Under the pieces are notes generated by a model that saw only the letters and a list, made by a program, of their open reading frames with translations, searched no databases and was not told the origin of the DNA. A stretch of DNA of 64,000 nt from Algiphilus aromaticivorans DG1253. Its GTDB lineage: Bacteria; Pseudomonadota; Gammaproteobacteria; Nevskiales; Nevskiaceae. The position numbers and the translations under genes are program-made. The stretch is taken from NCBI RefSeq assembly GCF_000733765.1, contig NZ_JPOG01000001.1, positions 2,604,001 through 2,668,000 on the forward strand, in the 5' to 3' direction. Shown here piece after piece: positions 17,847 through 25,931 of the stretch (the first letter of the stretch is position 1; every line of letters starts with the position of its first letter).

Positions 17847-18641
17847 CTACTCGTTGCGCATCACCAGCCAAGCAATGCGCGCCAGCATCGGTCGCGGCGT
17901 GAAACGCGTCGTAAAAGCCATGAAGGCATTGATCCAGCCCGGGATGATCTCGGGACGACGGCGCAGCATGCGACGCAGGCCGCGGCGCGCGACACTCGGC
18001 GCATCCATCATCGTCAGGCGGTGATACCAGGTCTTGCGCTGGCCGGATACCTGCAGGAACTCGGTGGCCGTCACACCGGGGCAGACGGTGGTGCAGGACA
18101 CACCAGTACCGCGCAGCTCGAAATGCAGCGCGTGGCCGAAACTCAGCACATAGGCCTTGGCCGCGGAGTAGGCAGCGTAGGTGGGCGTCGGCTGAAAGGC
18201 GCCAGTGGAAGCGACGAGCAGGATGTAGCCCTCTCCACGCGCCACCATGTCGTCGACGAAGAGCCGCGTCAGATGCGTCAAAGCCATGACGTCGACCTCC
18301 AGCATGGCCTGCATCCGGGCCCATTCCGTGTCGCGGAAATCGCCGAAAACGCCGAAGCCGGCGTTGTTGATCAGCACCTGCACCGGGCGTCCTTCGGCGC
18401 GCAGATCGGCCGCGAGCTTCTCGCGCGCGCCGGGGTCGGCGAGATCGACCGCCATCACGTCAACGTGTACGCCGTGATCGCGACGGATGTCGCTTGCCAC
18501 CGTCTCCAGCAACTCCCGCCAACGCGCCACCAGGATCAGATCGGCGCCTTCGGCGGCGAGCTGGTGCGCGAAATCGGTGCCGAGGCCACTGGAGGCACCG
18601 GTGACCAGGGCGGTCTTTCCGTTCAGTCTCTTGCTTGCCAT
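17847..18641 (-). CDS. Short-chain dehydrogenase/reductase (classical SDR)
   Basis: A 264-residue Rossmann enzyme. TGASSGLG (residues 14-21) binds the cofactor, NNAG is at 92-95, and the active site is Ser about 145 with YSAAK (Tyr158, Lys162). After the strand-six PG motif (CPGVTATEFL) the C-terminus has a hydrophobic stretch (INAFMAFTTRFTPRPMLARIAWLV) that may touch the membrane, as in the DltE-like/acyl-reductase branch. Substrate is unknown. It lies 4 bp downstream of a TetR regulator in the same leftward transcript, so it is probably that regulator's target. Confidence 0.85.
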   Translation of the reverse strand: MASKRLNGKTALVTGASSGLGTDFAHQLAAEGADLILVARWRELLETVASDIRRDHGVHVDVMAVDLADPGAREKLAADLRAEGRPVQVLINNAGFGVFGDFRDTEWARMQAMLEVDVMALTHLTRLFVDDMVARGEGYILLVASTGAFQPTPTYAAYSAAKAYVLSFGHALHFELRGTGVSCTTVCPGVTATEFLQVSGQRKTWYHRLTMMDAPSVARRGLRRMLRRRPEIIPGWINAFMAFTTRFTPRPMLARIAWLVMRNE

Positions 18642-18645
18642 ATGC

Positions 18646-19311
18646 TCAACCCTCGTCCTGCCAGCCGCGAATCAGCGCGGCCAGGCTATGATGAAAGGCA
18701 GGCGCGAAGTCAGCCCGGAACAAGGCGAGCTGCGGCTCGGCCAGCAACTCGGCGACGACCGGCGCGGGCTCGGCGAGGTGACGCCAGCCCACTGCCAGCG
18801 CCTCGACGTTCAGCAGCAGCCGCGCCCCGTCACCCGCCGCAAGCTGCGGCAGCAAGCCCTCCAGTCGCGCGCCGGTAGTATCGGTGCGCTCGCGCAGCAT
18901 CATCTTGAAGGGACGCGCCTCGGTTGGGCTGATGTTGTGCTCCAGCACGACATGCAGCAGCGCCACGAGCTTGAGGAACAGCGGATGCGCGGTCAGCGAC
19001 TCGGTAACCGCAGCCGCCACGGCTTCCGCGCCGGCCGGTGCCGTCATCGCCGCCAGTGCCGCGTCCAGCACGTCAAAGCAGCTGGTGTACTCGCTGCTCA
19101 ACAGTTCCAGGAACAGGGCTTCCTTGGTCGGGAAGTACAAATAGAGCGTGCCCTTGGCGACTCCCGCCGCGCGCGCGATGTCCAGCATGCCCACAGCATC
19201 GTAGCCATGCGCCAGAAGCAACTCCCGACCAGCCGCGACGATGGCCTCGCGGCGCTGTTGCCGCTGCTCAGGGTGATGGGCGCGCTTCAGAACGGCGGCA
19301 CTGTTGACCAT
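18646..19311 (-). CDS. TetR-family repressor
   Basis: A 221-residue protein. Residues about 20-66 are the TetR DNA-binding domain (REAIVAAGRELLLAHGYDAVGMLDIARAAGVAKGTLYLYFPTKEALFLEL). The helical C-terminal half is the ligand/dimer domain. It is co-transcribed with the SDR gene. Two 13-bp palindromes, one covering its own start codon, are good candidates for its operator, so autoregulation is likely. The ligand is unknown. Confidence 0.9.
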   Translation of the reverse strand: MVNSAAVLKRAHHPEQRQQRREAIVAAGRELLLAHGYDAVGMLDIARAAGVAKGTLYLYFPTKEALFLELLSSEYTSCFDVLDAALAAMTAPAGAEAVAAAVTESLTAHPLFLKLVALLHVVLEHNISPTEARPFKMMLRERTDTTGARLEGLLPQLAAGDGARLLLNVEALAVGWRHLAEPAPVVAELLAEPQLALFRADFAPAFHHSLAALIRGWQDEG

Positions 19312-19338
19312 AGGTCATTAATAACTGACTTCAGGTCA
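19305..19338. promoter_or_regulatory. Double palindromic operator for the TetR regulator
   Basis: TGACC-ATA-GGTCA at 19305-19317 is a perfect 5-3-5 palindrome overlapping the tetR start codon (19309-19311). TGACT-TCA-GGTCA at 19326-19338 is the same with one mismatch. Their centres are 21 bp apart, two helical turns, as expected for two dimers bound on one face. A wider inverted repeat GTTGACCA (19303-19310) / TGGTCAAC (19340-19347) frames both. Confidence 0.6.
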
Positions 19339-19347
19339 TTGGTCAAC

Positions 19348-19683
19348 AGGAGCAGCTTCTAGTTGTGCGTGGAACTGATCAGCGGGTAGCCGACAATAGG
19401 GATTGACGGGGTCCAGATCGCCCCCCCCCCTTCCTTTTGTGAGGTTCACGCACTTCGAGGGCGGGAGTAGCGTAGTGGCGCACATAGATCTACCGAACGC
19501 TGGCGTACGTCACCATCCGGCCGACTCGCCGGCGTGGGGGCGTCTATTAGAACCAACCAGGGGCCATCGAGAGGCACCCCGACGGCTGAGAAATCGGGTG
19601 CCAACCCTGTGCGGCGAATGAACTCCAACGGAAGGCCCCATCCATCACCTTCAGAGACTCGACCGATCGAGATCAGGAGTACC
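19348..19683. other. Intergenic region with a C10 tract
   Basis: No recognised gene. It contains a run of ten C at 19421-19430, a possible phase-variable or error-prone tract. A leftward 79-codon frame at 19685-19446 (LISIGRVSEGDGWGLPLEFI) cannot be matched to a family. Confidence 0.4.
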
Positions 19684-19743
19684 ATGACGCTGCACTGGAG
19701 TTCCTACATCTCCGGCCCAACGCTCCCGACCGGCGGGGTATAG
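19684..19743 (+). CDS. Possible 19-residue leader peptide upstream of the LuxR-type regulator
   Basis: ATG 19684 follows AGGAG at 19675-19679 (4-nt spacing) and encodes MTLHWSSYISGPTLPTGGV before a TAG at 19741-19743. The regulator GTG is 4 bp further on, so translation could be coupled. The frame is short and may be chance; no attenuator structure is obvious. Confidence 0.25.
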   Translation: MTLHWSSYISGPTLPTGGV

Positions 19744-19747
19744 CGAC

Positions 19748-22483
19748 GTGACGGTAGTGAACGGCGTGAAAGACCCCCCGCCCGGCGGCGAACCTCATAG
19801 CTGGGAGCTCCCTCGCGACCGCCTGCAACTGCCAGAAGCCATCTGGACGCAAAACAAGGCGATCGTAGTGGTCCACGCCGGGCCCGGATACGGCAAGTCG
19901 ACCCTACTGTCGCAATGGCACCGCCAAGCCTCCAGTTCCGGTCACCGCGTGATCTGGCTCACGGCAGAGGCCGATGATCGACATGGCGACCAACTTCTTG
20001 TGGACCTCGCCGCAGCACTGGGAAGGACGGACACCGCGGCCGGGACTTCTGTGCTGGACAGCTATGGCAGCGAAGGGCGATTGGCCATGGTCAAGGCACT
20101 ACTGAGCGACCTCGAATCCCGCGAGCGCCGCACGGTCTTGTTTATCGACGATGTTCATGAGGTACTCGAACAGTCCGCCTCATCAACCCTGCGCCTGCTG
20201 TTGCGTTATCAACCCAACGGCATAGTCCTGGTTTTCAGCGGGCGCTCCTATCCGAGCGCAGCTTTCAGCAAGCCCCTGCTCGAAGGGCGCCTGCATCGCT
20301 TCAGCGCCGATCAGTTGGCGCTGAACCAGGATGAAATTTCGAGGATGCTGGCTCAGCATGGCATCGAACCACGCAAAGAGCTGATCGATCAGTTAATCGG
20401 ACGCGCGCAGGGATGGCCGGCTGCCGTCAGATTGGTTGCTTTGTCGCTGCAGGGGGAACACACATCACAGGATCACCTGCTCGCCGGCCTCATAGAAGGC
20501 ACCCAACCGCTGACCGATTACCTGAACGATGCCTTCCTGTCCCAACAATCGCCGCGCATACGGGATTTTCTGCTGCGCCTGTCGGTTCTGCGCAATTTCA
20601 CCCTGCCCCTGGCCGTTGCCGCCACCGATATGCCGGATGCCGGCACCCTGCTGAAGGAACTCGACCAGCGCGCACTCCCGATCAGCCGCAGTGGCGCAGC
20701 AGACCCCCGATATGCTCTGCACCCGCTGGTTCGCGACTTCCTGTTAGAGCACCTGAAACGAAATGATCGACCGCTTCTTGAGGAAGTGCGCGACCGGGCC
20801 CGAAGCTGGCTGGCGGCACAAGGTCACGTCGACCTCGCGATAGAGGTATCGCTGGACACGGAAGACCCCGACACCGCGGCCGCGTTGATCGATGAGCACG
20901 CAAGCGTAATGGTCCAGCACTTCGGACGACATACCACCTATCTCCATTGGATCAACAAACTGCCGCAGAGCGAGTTATCCCGCTTTCCGGAAATTCGATT
21001 GCGGCAAGCTTGGTCGCTCGACTTCGTTAAACAGCACGCGGACGCAGAGAACATCCGCCGCGAACTCGAGCAACAACGCATTAGCGCCCCTGTCGACCAG
21101 TCCCCCCTATCGGCCGACAAACTCGAGGAAGCCATCGAGTTGCAACGATGTGTGGAGGCCGGCTTACAAGACCGAGCCGAAGAGGCCCACACACGGACGC
21201 AGCGCTGGCTCGCACGCTGGCCCGATGCCAGCATCTTTGATCGAGGCGCAGCCCATGCCGTACTGGCTTTCTCGGCCAAGTCCTTGAGTGATTTCAATGT
21301 CGGACTGCAGCATGCCCGCCTGTCCCAGGAACTGGCGCGGCAGTGTGACGCCCCATACATTCTGGCGTGGGGACACATGCTGGCTGTCGCCAACCTGATC
21401 AAGCGCGGCCAGTACCGGCAGGCACTGCACGAAGCCACAGAGTATGTGGCGGAACTCGACGCCCAATTGGGCGAGTGGTCCCGTGCGGTGACAATGCTCC
21501 ATGCATTGCGCGCTGGACTGCTGTACGAGTTCAACCAGTTGCCCGAAGCAGGACACGCGCTTGATCGCGGCCTCTCAACGCTGGTCGAGGAAAGCTCGAC
21601 GGACCCGGTGATTGTCGGCTACGTGACACTCGCCCGCATTCAGAATGTGCAGGGCGCCGCGCTAGACGCCCTGGAAACCCTCGCCGAGGGCGAAGCATTG
21701 GCACGCGGACGCGGACTGCCTCGATTGGCAATCGCACTCGGCGCCGAACGGGCGGTGCTCCTTCTGCATCACGGTGAGCACGAACAAGCAGAAGCTGTAT
21801 GGCAGGAATTCCGGCACTCGCCGCCGACCGGCTGCAGCTCGCTGGAAGCTCTGCAAGGTGCACTGGAAGACAAATCCGTCCGAATACACGCGCGAACCGC
21901 GCTGCTCCAGGGCAAACACGCAGAGGCCTGTGAACTCCTTGCACCGATTCTGCGCCACGCCAAGCAGAGCGGGCAAAAGAAGAAGGAGGTCGAGATCCTG
22001 ATACTTCAGGCGCTGGCGTTGTATCAATCGGGCGACGAGCGCAAGGCACTCTCCCTTTTTTCTGACGCGCTCAAGCTGGCGATGCCTGAGGGGTACCTGC
22101 GCACCTTTGCCGACGAGGGGGCAGCACTGCGCCCCCTGCTGTCCAAGTATCTGCAATCAGCCTGCCAGGCAACGCCAAACTCCCCGACAACCAAGTATCT
22201 CGAACAAATCGCCGGCATCATCGGCCTAAGCGAAGCCGAAGAAGCGGCGCAGACAACAAGCAGCCAGGAGAAGCAACCGCTCGTCGAGCCCCTGACGTCC
22301 CGCGAGCTGCATATTCTTTCCCGCTTGCAGGCAGGTCTAGGCAACCGCCAGCTGGCCGACTCACTGTTCATCACCGAAGGGACCCTGAAGTGGCACCTTC
22401 ACAACATCTACGGAAAACTCGCGGTCTCCAGCCGGCTTGCCGCTGTGGCGCGTGCGCGTGAACTCGGGCTGCTGGACAGCTGA
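19748..22483 (+). CDS. Large ATP-binding LuxR-family regulator (LAL/MalT, AlkS-like)
   Basis: A 911-residue STAND-type regulator. The Walker A motif GPGYGKST is at residues 45-52, and Walker B (TVLFIDDVHEV) is near 135. An NB-ARC-like core follows, then helical TPR-like repeats across about 350-800. A LuxR/GerE helix-turn-helix closes the protein (PLTSRELHILSRLQAGLGNRQLADSLFITEGTLKWHL). This architecture is shared by MalT and by AlkS, the alkane-responsive activator of Pseudomonas. Ligand binding by the helical repeats and ATP drive oligomerisation and activation. Its location next to the ferredoxin/CYP153 genes makes it their probable regulator. The GTG start at 19748 is the first in frame; GTG 19757 is an alternative. 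Confidence 0.85.
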   Translation: MTVVNGVKDPPPGGEPHSWELPRDRLQLPEAIWTQNKAIVVVHAGPGYGKSTLLSQWHRQASSSGHRVIWLTAEADDRHGDQLLVDLAAALGRTDTAAGTSVLDSYGSEGRLAMVKALLSDLESRERRTVLFIDDVHEVLEQSASSTLRLLLRYQPNGIVLVFSGRSYPSAAFSKPLLEGRLHRFSADQLALNQDEISRMLAQHGIEPRKELIDQLIGRAQGWPAAVRLVALSLQGEHTSQDHLLAGLIEGTQPLTDYLNDAFLSQQSPRIRDFLLRLSVLRNFTLPLAVAATDMPDAGTLLKELDQRALPISRSGAADPRYALHPLVRDFLLEHLKRNDRPLLEEVRDRARSWLAAQGHVDLAIEVSLDTEDPDTAAALIDEHASVMVQHFGRHTTYLHWINKLPQSELSRFPEIRLRQAWSLDFVKQHADAENIRRELEQQRISAPVDQSPLSADKLEEAIELQRCVEAGLQDRAEEAHTRTQRWLARWPDASIFDRGAAHAVLAFSAKSLSDFNVGLQHARLSQELARQCDAPYILAWGHMLAVANLIKRGQYRQALHEATEYVAELDAQLGEWSRAVTMLHALRAGLLYEFNQLPEAGHALDRGLSTLVEESSTDPVIVGYVTLARIQNVQGAALDALETLAEGEALARGRGLPRLAIALGAERAVLLLHHGEHEQAEAVWQEFRHSPPTGCSSLEALQGALEDKSVRIHARTALLQGKHAEACELLAPILRHAKQSGQKKKEVEILILQALALYQSGDERKALSLFSDALKLAMPEGYLRTFADEGAALRPLLSKYLQSACQATPNSPTTKYLEQIAGIIGLSEAEEAAQTTSSQEKQPLVEPLTSRELHILSRLQAGLGNRQLADSLFITEGTLKWHLHNIYGKLAVSSRLAAVARARELGLLDS

Positions 22484-22525
22484 GCACTGCAATTCCCCTG
22501 GACTCAGCCCCCCTGGCTAGAGACT

Positions 22526-22867
22526 TCAGAAAGCGGACAGCCCGAGCAGCGCGAGGCCGGTAACCCCCAGTGCAGCGTGACCGGCGATAAGCTTGATTGG
22601 CGCGCGGTCCCTGAACAGGAATCGGAACAAGAAGCCTCCACCAAGGAAACCGGCGGCGAGAACGCCGAAGGCCCACCATGCCAAAGCGCCGTTGTCCGCT
22701 GTCAGGTTCGCTGCCAGAAAGATCGCTAACGCCACCAGTGCCAGAAGGCCATGCCCATTGCTCAACGCCCGCGGGACCCGGTACTTGAGCAAGATAAGGC
22801 ACGCCATGAGCACACCACCCAGGGCAAGAGCGAGAAAGATGAAGAAAGTCAGCTGTAACAAGGTCAC
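22526..22867 (-). CDS. Small four-helix membrane protein of unknown function
   Basis: A 113-residue protein from GTG 22867, which has GGGAGA 8 bp upstream; the longer frame to 22927 adds a Cys-rich stretch without a ribosome site. Four hydrophobic segments are evident: LTFFIFLALALGGVLMACLI, LLALVALAIFLAANL, ALAWWAFGVLAAGFLGGGFLFRFL and HAALGVTGLALLGL. No family is recognised. It lies downstream of the ferredoxin gene on the same strand (205-bp gap) and converges on the regulator gene, so it may belong to the alkane-oxidation unit, for example in substrate entry. That role is speculation. Confidence 0.65.
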   Translation of the reverse strand: MTLLQLTFFIFLALALGGVLMACLILLKYRVPRALSNGHGLLALVALAIFLAANLTADNGALAWWAFGVLAAGFLGGGFLFRFLFRDRAPIKLIAGHAALGVTGLALLGLSAF

Positions 22868-23072
22868 GACATTATCTCCCTTGTGATCGGCGCAACGCGT
22901 CTCACGCTCACATGGATTGCACTTCACTCAAGCCATAACACGGCGGTGCAAATCAACAACCCGCTGGTCCATCAAGGCCCGTCATAGCGGATCACATGCC
23001 GCGTGACCGGCGCCGCCTTCTGTGCGCCCCTGGCTCTAAACGGCTGTCTTCGCTTGATGGACCGGGCTCGGG

Positions 23073-23393
23073 TCAATGCTGGCCCAAAGGCGTCTGCACG
23101 ACGATGCCCGACAACCCGGGTCCAAGCTTGATCTGGCAACCGAGACGCGAGCGCTCGTCGCGCTCGTCGGTAAGATCGAGCATTGAATTCTCCATATCAC
23201 TCATGGGCGGCAACTTGTCGCGCCAAGCCGGATCAATGTGGACGTGGCAGGTGGCGCAGGCGCACTCGCCGCCGCAATCACCGTCAATGCCGGGCACCAT
23301 ATTGCCCACGGCCGCTTCCATAATGCTGCTGCCGTCGACCGCCTCGACCTCTCTAACCGTGCCGTTGAATTCCACGAACGTAATCTTGCTCAT
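23073..23393 (-). CDS. [2Fe-2S] ferredoxin partner of the P450
   Basis: A 106-residue adrenodoxin-type ferredoxin. ATG 23393 follows AAGGAGAG. Cluster ligands fit C-x5-C-x2-C-x36-C at Cys40, 46, 49 and 86 (DCGGECACATCH, LGCQI); Cys44 is an extra cysteine. It passes single electrons from a ferredoxin reductase to the P450. It is 96 bp downstream of the CYP153 gene on the same strand, the usual pairing. No ferredoxin reductase gene is found in the window, so that partner must be encoded elsewhere. Confidence 0.92.
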   Translation of the reverse strand: MSKITFVEFNGTVREVEAVDGSSIMEAAVGNMVPGIDGDCGGECACATCHVHIDPAWRDKLPPMSDMENSMLDLTDERDERSRLGCQIKLGPGLSGIVVQTPLGQH

Positions 23394-23489
23394 TACTCTC
23401 TCCTTGGAGCGGTAGACGCCATCTGGCCCCGTAAAGCGAATGCGCGCCCCGCGCGGGCCGCACGCGGACACTCGCGGACAGGCGCTAGA

Positions 23490-24755
23490 TCAGGCGTTGA
23501 TGCGCACCGGTAGGGATTCGTAGCCCTTCACGAAACTCGATTCGACCCGCTTGGGCTCGCCGACCACCTCGATCTGCATGGGATCGGGCCAGCGCTGCAA
23601 CAACCCCTCCCACAGGATCCGGATCTGCAGTTCCGCGAGGCGGTTGCCCACGCAGCGGTGAATCCCGAAGCCGAAGGACAAATGATGACGCGGGCGGGCG
23701 CGGTCGATGATGAACGCCTCCGGATCGTCGATGCTCTCCTCGTCGCGGTTGCCGGATACGTACCACATCACCACCTTGTCCCCCTTCCGTATTCGCTTGC
23801 CGCGCAACTCGGTGTCTTGAGTCGCCGTGCGCCGCATGTATGCCAGTGGCGTCTGCCAGCGAACGATTTCCGGCACCGCCGACGAGACCAATTCCGGATT
23901 GGCGCAGAGTTTGCGGTATTCGTTGGGGAAGCGGTTGAAAGCCAGCAGGCCGCCGCTCATCGAATTGCGAGTGGTGTCGTTACCGCCGACGATGAGCAGG
24001 AAGATGTTGCCGAGGAATTCTTCCGGCGTCATGTCACGCGTCTTGTCAGAGTGCGCCAACATTGAGATGACGTCGGCCCCCGGCTCGGCATTCACGCGTG
24101 CGTTCCACAGCCGCGTCATGTACTCGGCGCAGGCTTGCATTTCGACGTACCGCTCCTCCTCGCTATCAATCAGACCGGCCCCGGGCAGGGTGGTCGCGAT
24201 ATCGGACCAGTGGGTTAACAGATGCCGGTCCTCGAAGGGAAAGTCGAAGATCGTGGCCAACATCTTGGTGGTCAGGTTGATCGACACCCTTTCCACCCAG
24301 TCGAAGGTCTCGTTGACGGGGAGTTCGTCAAGGGCGTCGGCGGTACGCTGCCGGATCAACCCCTCCAGCCTTGCCAGATTGTCCGGCGCCACGATCGGGC
24401 TCACGACCTTGCGCTGCTCGTCATGCTTCGGCGGGTCCATAGCGATGAACATGGGCAGTTTTGCAACGGTGTTGTCGTCCATGATCGTGATACCGCCATA
24501 GCGCCAATCCGAGGAATAGATCTCCGGATGGGTTTCGACCTGCATGATGTCCTTGAACTTGGTCACGGACCAGTACGGGCCAAACCGGCTGTCGGCGCAG
24601 TAATGGACAGGGTCCTCCGCCCGCAGCCGCTGAAAAAGGCCCCACATCGCGTCGTCCCGGAACAGCTCCGGATTGCTGACGTCGATCCAGTCGAGCGGTA
24701 TGGCGCCGGCGTCGCCGGCCTCTTCCAGCGTTTGCTGGGCTCCGATTTCGGTCAT
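23490..24755 (-). CDS. Cytochrome P450, CYP153-type alkane hydroxylase
   Basis: A 421-residue P450. ATG 24755 has GGAGGAG upstream; the longer frame adds an unrelated 56-residue lead. The I-helix reads GGNDTTRNS (257-265), characteristic of CYP153 in place of the usual A/GGxDT. The K-helix ExxR is Glu296-Arg299. The heme loop FGFGIHRCVGNRLAE carries the axial Cys368. LSFGFGIHRCVGNRLAELQ, DTELRGKRIRKGDKVV and the C-terminal EPKRVESSFVKGYESLPV also fit CYP153A. These soluble enzymes hydroxylate n-alkanes and related hydrocarbons at the terminal carbon, using ferredoxin and reductase. The neighbours are its ferredoxin, an AlkS-like regulator and a PQQ alcohol dehydrogenase. Confidence 0.92.
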   Translation of the reverse strand: MTEIGAQQTLEEAGDAGAIPLDWIDVSNPELFRDDAMWGLFQRLRAEDPVHYCADSRFGPYWSVTKFKDIMQVETHPEIYSSDWRYGGITIMDDNTVAKLPMFIAMDPPKHDEQRKVVSPIVAPDNLARLEGLIRQRTADALDELPVNETFDWVERVSINLTTKMLATIFDFPFEDRHLLTHWSDIATTLPGAGLIDSEEERYVEMQACAEYMTRLWNARVNAEPGADVISMLAHSDKTRDMTPEEFLGNIFLLIVGGNDTTRNSMSGGLLAFNRFPNEYRKLCANPELVSSAVPEIVRWQTPLAYMRRTATQDTELRGKRIRKGDKVVMWYVSGNRDEESIDDPEAFIIDRARPRHHLSFGFGIHRCVGNRLAELQIRILWEGLLQRWPDPMQIEVVGEPKRVESSFVKGYESLPVRINA

Positions 24756-25092
24756 CGTCTCCTCCGTATCGCCCTGCCCCGGGTGAGGCTTGTGGCTATC
24801 GTTTAAGAGGAATCTTTGATGAGGAAGCGCGGGTCGTCGCCTTTCTTTTGTCAGGTATGCGGGAGAAGGCATCGGTGCATCTGGAAGCCCGGGACCAGGC
24901 AACTTGGTCGCTGAGCCCGTCACTGCCGCTCGCAGAGCTTGATATGCCGATCGTGGACGGCGTTGCGGCGCAACAGGGCCAAATAAGTGCCCGGCCGTCG
25001 CTTGCCGAAGAAGGCGGACTCACTTCATCGCCGCACGCGGCATGGAAGCTCGCTACTCGGCGAGTGAAACCACAAGGCGTCGCGCACGATGA
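24756..25092. other. Intergenic region upstream of CYP153 and the dehalogenase relic
   Basis: This stretch must hold the leftward P450 promoter. Neither strand carries a recognisable product; the 82-codon plus-strand frame (24848-25096) does not contain the missing N-terminal dehalogenase motifs (HGNP, DWG). CTCGC / GCGAG around 25049-25064 forms a small inverted repeat. Confidence 0.4.
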
Positions 25093-25632
25093 ATAACGCG
25101 CCGACAAAGGCCCGAGCGCGTGCGCGGGATCACTTACATGGAATCCATCGTCAAACCTCTGAGTTGGGAAGAATGGCCGGACTCCATTCGCGAGATCTTT
25201 CAGGCTCTCCGATCGGACGCCGGAAGCGAAATGATCCTCGATAAGAACCTGTTCATCGAAACGATCCTCCCAGGCGCCATTCTCCGGGACCTCACCACGG
25301 AGGAAATGGCGGAGTATCGCCGCCCCTTCGCAGACGCGGGCGAAGCACGCAGACCGACACTGACATGGCCGAATGAACTTCCGATCGCAGGCGAGCCCGC
25401 CGATGTCATCGAGGACATTGAGGCATACGGTGCATGGTTATCGGCGAGCGAGGTCCCGAAACTCTTCATCAATGCAGAGCCAGGGGCGATTCTGGTGGAC
25501 GGCGCGCGCGAGTTCTGCCGCAGCTGGCCCAACCAGACGGAAGTAACGGTCAGCGGCCACCATTTCGTCCAGGAAGACTCGCCCGACGAGATAGGACACG
25601 CCATCGCCAACTGGCTACGTGACATCGAATAG
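25093..25632 (+). pseudogene. Haloalkane dehalogenase lacking its N-terminal third
   Basis: From PERVRGITYMES onward the frame matches the last 170 or so residues of a haloalkane dehalogenase of the DhaA/LinB branch (HLD-II): EEWPDSIREIFQALR, LTTEEMAEYRRPF, FPNELPIAGEP-like WPNELPIAGEP, and SGHHFVQEDSPDEIG with the catalytic His near residue 148 of the piece. The catalytic Glu in YMES is kept. The first 120-130 residues are absent: no HGNPTSS oxyanion/halide region and no DWG nucleophile. The frame is closed at 25090. The remnant opens only at GTG 25120, so it cannot be a working enzyme. It is probably a deletion relic inside the alkane island. Confidence 0.8.
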
Positions 25633-25680
25633 CCGCCATCACGACGACGAGCATTCCGCCCCCGCACGGTGCCTAAGCCC

Positions 25681-25728
25681 GCGCGCCCCTCCTTGCAGGC
25701 ATAGCAGCAATGGCAAGGAGGGTGCGCG
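25681..25728. terminator. Strong hairpin after the PQQ dehydrogenase / dehalogenase relic
   Basis: Arms at 25681-25696 and 25713-25728 pair over GCAAGGAGGG plus a further 5 bp past a single bulge, with a 16-nt loop. It lies between two converging genes and could stop transcription from either side. There is no T run, so it may instead be a repeat relic. Confidence 0.45.
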
Positions 25729-25931
25729 GCACTGAGGACGACCGCCCGCGGGAAGCTGCTCCAGGCGACAGTACGACCATCCATCGTGCCGGCCTTGGGG
25801 AACGCGGCAATCCTGGCATGAAGAACCCGCGTCTTGCCGAGCAGCAGGCGCCTGCGCTCTGACGCCGGCGGGCTTGGCATGGCGGCGGCCAGCGCCGCCC
25901 CAGAGCCGTTGGCCCTCGAAAGCGAGAGGAA

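Noticed and set aside
16929-18878. A 649-codon rightward frame across truD, the SDR gene and tetR
   Set aside because: It is an Arg/Gly/His-rich shadow typical of high-GC DNA and spans three well-supported genes on both strands.
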